Part shown: piece by piece, positions 55,905 to 64,000 of the stretch
How positions within the stretch are numbered: the stretch's first letter is position 1
How the letters are laid out: each line of letters begins with the position of its first letter
NCBI GenBank assembly: GCA_009823505.1
Contig: VZQC01005718.1
Span: 560,917-624,916 of the forward strand
Length of the DNA stretch: 64,000 bases
From: Rhizomys pruinosus
Lineage: Eukaryota > Chordata > Mammalia > Rodentia > Spalacidae
Direction of reading: 5' to 3'
The notes under the pieces: model-generated
The model's database searches: none
The model's input: the letters and a program-made list of their open reading frames with translations, nothing else
What the model was told of the DNA's origin: nothing
Position numbers and translations under genes: made by a program

Positions 55905-56955
55905 TATGTGGTTTTTATTTTTTGAACCAATAAGTTTAACTGGGGTTATATTCAGGAGCATAAATGATGAGTTATTTACAGGAGTACAGACAACTTAGCT
56001 GTTGCTACACCACTGAAAAAAATGTCTCTTCCTTCTCCAACAACCATTGTCTGCCTATAGATCTTCAAGGAGGGGTGGGGCCTCACAAGCCCCTCTCCTC
56101 ACCAACTATTAACTGTATAAATCCTAAGAGATAAGTGGGGCCTTGTAAGCCCTTCCCACCTCCATGCTAGAATGTTGATGGGCCTAAGATTATACAGGTC
56201 TTGCATAGGTAATCACTGTTAGAATATATAAATTAACTAAAGAGCCATAAGCTCCATTAGGAAAGCCATAGAGTCATAAATCCCCTAAGATGACTAGCTA
56301 GCCCTGAATTGGCCACCTGGCCTTGCCCAAGCCTTATAAATCAGTCACTCCCTGGGTTAAAAGAGACTATTTGTGGAGCCAATTAGTTCTATCTCCTCAA
56401 TGCTCATAGGCTCTGCTCAAGAAATCCAAGGACACCCAGCCCTGATATCAGACACATTCCAGCTGGGACCAAAAGGGAATAAAAATTTTCCCCCATGCCC
56501 ACTGAGGTGCAATGAACTTCTTTTCACAAGAGAAGTTTCTCTGTCAGCTTTCAGTGTATGTTTAATAAAGTATTCCCACTTGTGGCAGGTCTGGTTCTGG
56601 TTCTTATTTCTTAACTCCAAACTTCTTCCTTTTCCCTCTCCAAAGATCTAACAATCACAGCTGTTGAAAGGTCAAGAGTCATGACCATGTTATTCCTGGA
56701 GTGTTCTGCAACCCTTTACCCTTTCTCCAGCTTATTTCTACTCTGTCTTTTACAGTGTTCTCTGAGCCTTACAGGAAGGCGTTACAAATGTTCCACTTAG
56801 GGCTGAGCATTTAATAGTCACTTATTCTCAATAATTTCCCCAGTTATAAGTCCCTGAAGTAACCACCATCCACTGCAAAGAAAAGCTATGACAAACAAAG
56901 ATGACAAGACTAGTTTATGGGCATAAATATAAATATTTAGAAGACAAGTTGACAG
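55905..56955 (+). mobile_element. Rodent L1-type (Lx-like) 3' sequence split by a solo LTR
   Basis: The flanks 55905-56216 and 56654-56955 read as one continuous repeat when the LTR is removed (...aggtaatcac + agctgttg...). Phrases such as 'gttgctacaccactgaa' and 'gggctgagcatttaatagtcacttattctca' are familiar from rodent L1-related 3' sequence. The family name is from memory and uncertain. Confidence 0.6.
56217..56653 (+). mobile_element. Solo LTR with 5-bp target duplication
   Basis: 437 bp with inverted ends TGTTAG...CTAACA, flanked by ATCAC at 56212-56216 and 56654-56658. An AATAAA lies near 56563, about 90 bp before the end. No internal retroviral sequence remains, so it is a recombined solo LTR. 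A 5-bp duplication fits ERVL- or ERV-type integrases. Confidence 0.85.
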
Positions 56956-57249
56956 AAATATGTATCTTTTTTCTTTTTCCTTTATTTATTTTTTAAGGGA
57001 TTCTACAATATAATAGCACAGTTGTTTTCAGATAACATTGACATTGCTCAGTTTGCCATACAATTAGGTAATTAGTGCATTTTTTTAAGTGAGCCAAATT
57101 ATTAAGCAGAAGCAATGAATGGAAGTAACATTCATATAAAACCAATTTGCGAGTATCTATGTCCAAGTTTTGAACAACCCAAGGTTCCCATAGTCCAGTT
57201 GGAGAAGCTTGTATGCACAAGCATGTTGATCAAATAAGAGTCCAGTCTA

Positions 57250-57491
57250 GGGCTGGAGAGATGGCCTAGCGGTTAAGAGCGCCGACCACTCTTGCAGAGG
57301 ACCCGGGTTCGATCCCCAGCACCCACATGGTAGCCGAGAGCCGTCTGAAACTCCAATTCCAGGAGAACTCCAGTTCCAGGGGAATCCGACACCCTCTTCT
57401 GACCTCCGCGGCGTTGCACGTCACGGGTGCACAGACTTGCATGCAGACAATACCTTCGTACACATACGGAAATAAATAAAATTTAAAAAAA
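57250..57491 (+). mobile_element. B2 SINE, near-consensus
   Basis: A full-length B2 with a 14-bp duplication, aagagtccagtcta, at 57236-57249 and 57492-57505. Confidence 0.95.
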
Positions 57492-58380
57492 AAGAGTCCA
57501 GTCTATATTGCTGCAGTCACACAATTCACCCCAATCTCTCCACAGCTCTTACATTCTACCACGCCTCCTCTTCCGCAAGTTTTTCTCTAGGCTTTGGGAA
57601 AGGGGCACAAGTGGGCGAGAAGCAAAGCAGTCTATTCTCTCTGGAGATGTCATTTTGGACTCTAGTCTATTCAGGTTGTTCCCCTTCATGGGTTGACAGC
57701 TTATCCAGGGGTACCTTTTTACTCCTACTAACAAAGCACAAGCAGTTAGATGTACAGACATTTAAACAGTACTAATTATTATGGCAAGCTAAGCTGTGAG
57801 CATAGACACAGATGTTTGGATGGTATGCTAATCCACAAACTGTGGTTTCTCTCTAAAGGGTGACAAGTTCTTATTGTGGCTTATAACATCTCCTAACCAC
57901 TAGAGGACATAAGCTTGTGGCATCAGCTGTGAATTATTCCTCCAAGGAGAGAGCTAATAGCCAATTAGATTTGGGATATATATAGACACATGGCTGCCAC
58001 TGTTGCACAGTATCTCCAGGCAGTTGAGGTGTAGCTGATACTGACAGAGGAGTCTTGCTTGACTCAAGGAGACCAATATTTTGCTTTATTGCTTTAGTGG
58101 CCTTTGGTAATACTCTCTGGCATTTCAGAGGCCAATTGTACATTAGCAAGTGACGTCTCAAAACATTTTTTCATGCTTACACCAGGTCTTCGACAACAGG
58201 GGCTTACCATCTTTCTCCTTGCATATATCCCACTTATAGGCAAAAGGCCTTTATAATTTTGGGGACTTGGATCCCCTAGCCAACATCTCCTAGGCAGAAT
58301 AATCCATTGCTGATATCAGAGCTCTCCTGTATTAATATATTTTGCTTAATTACACAGCTTATAAAGACTTTACTATTGTA

Positions 58381-58447
58381 ATCGAACTTTTTTTTATATT
58401 TTGGTTGTTAGCCTTAGCCTTTAACGGCTGTGCTATCCCTCCAGCCC
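58381..58447 (-). mobile_element. Second mini-SINE with target duplication
   Basis: A 67-bp insert with the 17-bp duplication aagactttactattgta at 58364-58380 and 58448-58464. The minus strand starts gggctggagggatagc, continues 'cgttaaaggctaaggctaac' and ends A-rich. It has the same internal structure as 35862-35916. Confidence 0.88.
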
Positions 58448-58800
58448 AAGACTTTACTATTGTATTTGGCTCTAAATAGAGAATTATCCTTTCACAGTTC
58501 CTATGTCTATCAGTCAAATAAAAAATGTAGTTATACCTGTTTTATAAGAAATTACCACTATAACAGTTACCTCTAGTTTACAGTTAGGGAATGACTTCAT
58601 TACCATCATGTTTTCCTTTTTCCTATAAAGGGAAGAGGTAGGAAGGTTTCCCAGCATCTGGAAGGTAAACATCATTAGGGCCCATTATAAACAGTTAGCC
58701 CAAATAGAATTCAGAGAGATGCTCAGTGTCTGTGACTCAGGCAGTCTGAGGTTCCTCTTTCTTTATGTTCAGATAGGTCAGCCTCTCTGCTGGCAGAAAA

Positions 58801-59640
58801 TATCATGTATATTTTACCAAAGCAGACACAGTAGCTTCCTCACTTAAGCCAATGTCCCAACTCTCCAACAATGAATCTGGGAAATATACTGTGAATATGA
58901 AAATTTTTATAACTTCTTTTCAATAAAGTTTCATTCTGGCAACATGAATCTATGCTCCAGGCCATGGAAATGTATGCTTCACTCAGAATCAACTATCTCT
59001 CAAATACCAGTACATCACACTGTATCAAATAAAGACAATTAACATGTGATGGTGGAAAAGTTTGAAAATAAAAAAATATAGACATGCCCTGTATGTTTAA
59101 ATTTGTGGATCAACATATGTTTTGCCCTAATAATCTTCAAATCTGAATAAAATAAAATAAAATAAAGATGTAATCTATAATGGGTAGAAATCTGTCATCG
59201 TTTTTTATTCTTCTGGGATAAGCTTCCATAGTCCTTTTGAAACGTGTCAATAAAGCTTACATGAGACATTAATATTTGAGGATACAGAAGACACATTAAC
59301 TTCGCAGAAGCAAATCAGGTAGACTGTTATAAATACTTAAAGTAAATGAGTCATCTTCAGTTGCAAGGACTGAGAGAACCCATTAGCAAGATAACATCTT
59401 TCATTGATAGTTTCTTCTAGTTCTATTTAACTTAAGAAATAAATCACTTTCTACTTTTCTCACTCTTTCTTCCCTAAAATTCATATAAGTGATGCTCTCA
59501 TACTAACCTAGACTTCTATACACATAAATCTTTAACCTCTACTGTGTCTACAGCCAGCCACCTATGCATATCCAGAGACTGTTGGAAAGATATTGGCCAC
59601 AGGAAGAGAAAAACCTCTTATGTAAAATCTGTGATGTGTC
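58801..59640. other. Intergenic, nothing recognised
   Basis: Low-complexity (AAAAT)n lies near 59148-59165. There is no gene and no named repeat. Confidence 0.5.
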
Positions 59641-60450
59641 AGAGAGACAGGGGAGAAAAGAGATGAAAATGGTGGATATAATTCAGATGTGGGCTGATGA
59701 GCAGTAATAAAAATTAGTAGATTTCTCTACAATGGGCTTTCATGAGCCCTTTCCCAGCTGCCTAAGGTACACAAAAGTCATTGCAGTCAAGAAGATGTTC
59801 AAAAACAAAGCCATGCATTTTTAATATCTCTAAAGTCTCAAAAAAAAAAGCAACATTAGAACAATAGAACAGTGTAATGGATTTGTGCGTTGATGGAATA
59901 TTTTATAAATAGTAGCACTGAAGTAGTGTTTCATAAGTTAGGCCACATCACAAGAACATAAATATATAGCCATCTAAAGGGATTTTGCAATGCCCTAATG
60001 AAATGATAGGTTTATAATAAAATTGCATGCTCATGTTAATCTACACATTAACAATATCAGTTCCCCTGAGGTGGGCATCAGTCCCCCCCCCCACTGTACA
60101 TTCTCTGATAGGGAGCTCAGGAGCACAATAAAGGCAGATTATTGCATTTCTGCCTTGTGACAATTTTCTTGTTTCAGGATCTTGTCTTGATCTGACTTGG
60201 GCATATTCTCAGAGCAAAGACAAGCTGGAAATTATAACAATAAATTAGAAAAAGCAGAAATCCCTCTAGAATCTTGCTTTCTAATTTAGATTGGACCTGA
60301 TTACCTACATGAAGCTTCAGGTCTCAGGGGATCCAAGAGACTAAACCCCAGGAGCCCTCACCTCAAGGAAGCTAATTCTCTCTTCTGAGTTCTGATTAGT
60401 CCTGCTCCTCTCTAAATTAGATCTTAGGCCTTTGCAAGGTCTCTCTCTCT

Positions 60451-60505
<55 letters not shown>

Positions 60506-60507
60506 CC

Positions 60508-60528
60508 TTTGACCCTAAGGTAAGTGTG
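60508..60528 (+). promoter_or_regulatory. 5' splice donor in module A''
   Basis: GACCCTAAG/GTAAGTGTG, exon end 60519, aligned with the donors at 8443 and 32254. It is a strong consensus donor. Confidence 0.6.
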
Positions 60529-60611
60529 TGGGAAGCCAGGTAAGGCTCTAGCACATATATTAAGTTTCCTTTTGCCTCTAGTGAATATTACAAAGGATAG
60601 AAAAGGAGATT

Positions 60612-60779
60612 GTTGCTGGGCGTGGTGGCGCACGCCTTTAATGCCAGCCCTCGGGAGGCAGAGGCAGATGGATCCCTGCGATTTCAAGGCCATCCTGGTC
60701 TAGAGAGTGAGCTCCAGGCCAGCTGGGACTAAAGGGAGACCCTGTCTCAAAAATACAAAAAAAAAAAAAAAAGAAGAAA
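60612..60779 (+). mobile_element. B1 SINE
   Basis: A young B1 with gaaaaggagatt duplicated at 60600-60611 and 60780-60791. Confidence 0.92.
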
Positions 60780-60962
60780 GAAAAGGAGATTATCTCGCTC
60801 AACCATTGTCTGTGACTCTTCTACATAATGGAGGGTTAAAAACATAGAAACCAAACTAAATCATTAAGGAGATAGTCTTTTTTACCTAACTTGGACTTCT
60901 ACCCCCCCCATCACAGAAGTTTTCATGTCCAAAAATCAAAGACTATACAGTGTAGAGGGTTT

Positions 60963-61148
60963 TTTAAGATGCATTTATTTTTGTTTGTGTATGCATATGC
61001 AGGTGTGCACAGAGGCCAAAAGAGGGCATCTTATTCCCCTTGAGCTGGAGTTACAGGTAGTCATGAATCTGCATGGGTGCTGGGAACCAAGCTGGAGTTC
61101 TCTGAAAGAACAACAAGTACTCTTAACCATTGAGCCATCTCTCTAGAC
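60963..61148 (-). mobile_element. Diverged B2 SINE
   Basis: The complement ends in a B2 head ('gagccatctctctagaccc' on the + strand), with 'tgtgcacagaggcc' inside. It is an old copy. Confidence 0.8.
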
Positions 61149-61399
61149 CCTAAGTATAGACCTTTTAGAAACTTGGCAGCAAGGGAATAGTCAATAGCAA
61201 AAGACCTATGAGAAGATATATGGAGAATATTCTTCAGCTAAGAGATGTTGAGCCCTGAGCAAGCACAACCAGGTATTATGCAAACACAGAAGCTACAGCC
61301 CATGTCTTAAATGATGTTATAATCAAGAACCTTGAGGGAGATAAAAGTGTTCACTGACCTTAGAGTATTGGGTAGATCTTGCATAAAGAAATAGAACAA

Positions 61400-61509
61400 G
61401 GCCAGGCATGGTGGCGCATGCCTTTATAATCCCAGCCCTCAGGAGGCAGAGGTAGGCAGATCTCTTGAGTTCAAGGCCAGCCTGGTCTACATAGCAAGCT
61501 CCAGGCCAA
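61400..61509 (+). mobile_element. 3'-truncated B1, then an LTR-like end
   Basis: The B1 runs 'ggccaggcatggtggcgc' to 'agctccaggcca' and stops without its tail. Directly after, 61510-61732 has the complement of an AATAAA signal ('gtctcgtttattgtag'), suggesting an LTR that runs into the assembly gap. Confidence 0.7.
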
Positions 61510-61732
61510 CAGTCAATGGGGTCCTGGAAGAGAAGGAGTGAGGGGAAGGGGCAAGAGACGCAAGGAATGGAGACAAGACAGGTTATGATCAAGTCTCGTT
61601 TATTGTAGTAACACAAGTAGAATATAAAGAGCAGGGAACACAGAAGCATTGCTAAACAACAGGTCACCTCAGAGCTTACATATTGGAAAGAATGTGCAGA
61701 TACAGATCTTTACTTAAGGTGAACATTTGCAA

Positions 61733-61937
61733 NNNNNNNNNNNNNNNNNNNNNNNNNNNNNNNNNNNNNNNNNNNNNNNNNNNNNNNNNNNNNNNNNNNN
61801 NNNNNNNNNNNNNNNNNNNNNNNNNNNNNNNNNNNNNNNNNNNNNNNNNNNNNNNNNNNNNNNNNNNNNNNNNNNNNNNNNNNNNNNNNNNNNNNNNNNN
61901 NNNNNNNNNNNNNNNNNNNNNNNNNNNNNNNNNNNNN
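61733..61937. other. Assembly gap (205 N)
   Basis: N run. Translations across it are meaningless. Confidence 0.99.
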
Positions 61938-61938
61938 A

Positions 61939-62014
<76 letters not shown>

Positions 62015-62035
62015 AAGAAAAGAAAGGAAAGAGAA
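61938..62035. repeat. (GAAA)n and (GA)n tract at the gap edge
   Basis: A purine-only microsatellite directly adjoining the gap. It is probably the cause of the assembly break. Confidence 0.95.
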
Positions 62036-62094
62036 CAAAGTGCATGACAGGTAAAAGAAAATCATTTGGAAGTAAATCTAGATGTTCAGTCATA

Positions 62095-62246
62095 CATTTT
62101 TTTGGTCTTTTTGAGACAGGGTCTCCTTTAGTCCCAGCTGGCCTGGAGCTCACTATGTAGACCAGGCGGGCCTTGAACTCACAGAGATCCACCTGCCTCT
62201 GCCTCCCGAGTGCTGGGATTAAAGCGTGCACCATGATGCCCAGCTC
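62095..62246 (-). mobile_element. B1 SINE
   Basis: A minus-strand B1 ('gagacagggtctccttta' to 'gtgcaccatgatgcccagc'). Confidence 0.9.
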
Positions 62247-62272
62247 ATACATTTATTAAATGTTAACAGTTG

Positions 62273-62547
62273 GGGTTGGAGAGATGGCCTAGCAGTTAAG
62301 AGCACCGACTGCTCTTGCAGAGGACCCAGGTTCAATCCCCAGCACCTACATGGCAGCTGAGAACCGTCTGTAACTCCAATTCCAGGAGAACTCCAGTTCC
62401 AGGGGAATCCTATGCCCTCTTCTGACCCCCGCGGCATTGCACGACAAGGGTGCACAGACCTACATGCAGACAGTACATTCATACACATGGATAAATAAAT
62501 TACAAATTAAAATTAAAAAATGAGAAAGATCTGTTAAAATATATATA
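62273..62547 (+). mobile_element. B2 SINE
   Basis: A near-consensus B2 with ttaacagttg at 62263-62272 and 62548-62557. From 62558 to 62920 nothing is recognised. Confidence 0.93.
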
Positions 62548-62924
62548 TTAACAGTTGACCAGACCAAGACTAGGTATTTGGAAGTCAAAGGAACTTAAAC
62601 CAAACTCCCAAGTGTTCACAGGGTAGGAGGAGATTGACAGTAATGGTGGGAAATTTTCAAGGAGGGTAGGAAACCAAGAAGGGGACTTCTTCCTGGTCTG
62701 TCCCCCACATAAATTGTGTGCATTGTTCAGTATTATGGGAGAAGCAGTGCTGGGCAGTTAATATAGGAGAAAGAGAGAAAAACAAGCTAAAGAAGGGTGA
62801 ATTGTGTTGTTCAAGGTGCGGAAGCAAAGTATGGAGAAAATGAAAGAGGTAGGAGAGGAAGCACAGGATGTGGGGTTCAGCCTGATGCCACATGTTTGTG
62901 GGGATCCTCAGTGCTATTTCATTA

Positions 62925-63075
62925 CCTTTATTCATTTTGTGTAGGGGTATATGCAAGCCTGTGCATGTGTGGAGATCATGGGACAACTTGGGAGAATTTG
63001 TTCTGTCTACCATATGAGCCTTAAGGATTCATCAGGCTTGGTGGCAAGCAACATTCCAGTGAGCCACCAATGAGA
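62925..63075 (-). mobile_element. Old tRNA-type SINE
   Basis: It is similar to 39065-39270: 'gatcatgggacaacttgggag', 'agcaacattccagtgagccacc' in complement. Highly diverged. Confidence 0.5.
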
Positions 63076-63149
63076 TTTTCTTTAATATTTATAATAAGCA
63101 CTATTTGGAATTAAAAATAATTTTCTTTTCTTGAAACTTTTGATTGTTT

Positions 63150-63358
63150 GATTTTTATATTTTATTTATTATTTTTATGTATATTGCCCACATGTGGGCA
63201 CGTGTCATACAATGTCCATGAAGGTCAGAAGAAGATGTCAGGTCCCCTGGAAATGGAGTTACAGAAGGCTATTAGCCACATATGGGTGCTGGGAACTGAA
63301 CCTGGATCCTCAGCAAGAATACCTGGTGCTCTTAACTGCTGAGCCATCTCTCCACCCC
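63150..63358 (-). mobile_element. Diverged B2 SINE
   Basis: The + strand ends 'gagccatctctccacccc' and contains 'gggtgctgggaactg'. Confidence 0.85.
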
Positions 63359-63514
63359 TTATTTCTTTATTTTTGAGATGGAGTCTTTTTATATTGCCCA
63401 GGCTACCTTCTAACTTCTGGGTTTAAGTCATCCTTTCTCCATTATCCTCCAAACTACTCAAGGCTATACACCAGAGTGGTTTTTTTTTTTCAGGGGGAGG
63501 GGGTGGGGTTGTTT

Positions 63515-63662
63515 TGTTTTTGCTATTTTTGAGACAGGGTCTCCCTTTTAGTCCCAGCTGGGGCTCACTCTGTAGACCAGGCTGCCCTTGAACTCACAGA
63601 GATCCGCCTGCCTTTGCCTCCTAAGTGCTAGGATTAAAGGCATGCACCACCATGCCCAGCTC
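63515..63662 (-). mobile_element. B1 SINE
   Basis: A minus-strand B1 ending 'gcatgcaccaccatgcccagc'. Confidence 0.9.
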
Positions 63663-63693
63663 AGAGTGTGTTTTTATCCTTTTTTATTGTTGT

Positions 63694-63732
63694 GGTTGGT
63701 TGGTTGGTTGGTTGGTTGGTTGGTTGGTTGGT
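63694..63732. repeat. (GGTT)n microsatellite
   Basis: About ten GGTT units, followed by diverged GTTG/TTGCTG repeats to about 63825. The last 170 bp of the window show nothing recognisable. Confidence 0.93.
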
Positions 63733-64000
63733 TAATTGGTTTGTTGGTATTGGATGGTTGGCTGGTTTCTTTATTTTGTTGTTGCTACTGCTGCTGTTAA
63801 ATTTATTTGTTTTGTTGTTGCTGCTTTTTAATCATTTTTAATCAGACTGAGAAATGAACAGATGGAAGGTGCCTGTCTTGGAAACACAGGAATCACCTAT
63901 CATGCATCTTAGCACTAGAAGAATGAAACAAGTGGTTCCCAAAAGTGAAGTCAGCCTGGGCCACATAGTAAGATTGGAAGCAACCTTAGTCTAAAGGGAC

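Larger units (their letters stand above)
57079..58800 (-). mobile_element. Repeat R, third long copy, with B2 and mini-SINE inside
   Basis: It matches 44290-46050 in the same orientation: 'caaccccaatc.cagc', 'attctaccacgcc', 'cttataacatctcctaacc', 'agccaattagatttggga' and 'ggcctttggtaa.actctctggcatt'. A B2 at 57250-57491 and a mini-SINE at 58381-58447 interrupt it. An L1-end-like piece (56956-57078) precedes it, as in the 44141 copy. Confidence 0.78.
59640..60960 (+). promoter_or_regulatory. Module A'': upstream region of a predicted fourth OR
   Basis: It is homologous to modules A and A': 'cctaaggtac' (compare 7203), 'aaaacaaagcc', 'aaaagcaacattagaa' (compare 7290), 'atccctctagaat' (compare 8187) and 'attacctacatgaagc...caggtctcag'. 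It lacks a coding exon within the window, and the homologous exon would follow on the + strand. A (CT)n tract at about 60436-60502 has expanded inside the presumed first exon. Confidence 0.6.

Noticed and set aside
61676..62252. Long frames across the N run
   Set aside because: They consist of N and GAAA repeat and have no coding meaning.
11903..62547. tRNA-like A/B-box sequences in many places
   Set aside because: All fall in B2-type SINEs with A-tails and target duplications; none has a full cloverleaf tRNA gene structure.

Overview
The window is nuclear DNA from a rodent, most likely a muroid. It is dense in B1 (7SL-derived) and B2 (tRNA-derived) SINEs, which occur together in muroid genomes, and it carries 5'-truncated L1 copies, ERVL-type LTR elements and long CT, CA and GAAA microsatellites. 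The B1 consensus here differs from the mouse B1 I know, so I would not call it Mus. The species cannot be fixed by eye. One N-gap (61733-61937) and a single N (7670) mark it as a draft assembly.

The only intact protein-coding genes I can support are three single-coding-exon olfactory receptors of class II, family-2-like type. All are on the + strand, at 2937-3899, 14075-15022 and 46496-47443. They are close paralogues. Their homology continues into the 5' intronic flank, the splice acceptor 21-22 nt before each ATG, and the 3' flank, so they arose by tandem duplication of a multi-kilobase unit.

A second conserved module lies upstream of the coding exons: A at about 7050-9050, A' at about 31640-32815 and A'' at about 59640-60960. 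Each has a strong 5' splice donor at the matching position (exon ends 8443, 32254 and 60519). I read these as promoter plus non-coding first exon of OR2, OR3 and a fourth receptor that should lie just beyond 64000. OR1's first exon would lie before position 1.

The rest is transposon-derived. From the left: an old L1 (160-1972); LTR remnants around 5900 and 9055-9555; an ERVL-like composite (11681-13430); a nested minus-strand L1 (16290-20170); an LTR-like and T-rich region (20780-23600); repeat R with an adjoining 188-codon ORF of unknown nature (26340-28564); a gammaretrovirus-like gag relic (34290-34860); a TSD-flanked L1 (37466-38906); a chimeric ZC3H14 retropseudogene (41340-42517); a second copy of R beside OR3 (44141-46210); a two-LTR ERVL provirus with TCTAT target duplications (49659-53840); a solo LTR (56217-56653); and a third large R copy (57079-58800). 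I saw no tRNA, rRNA or CRISPR array.
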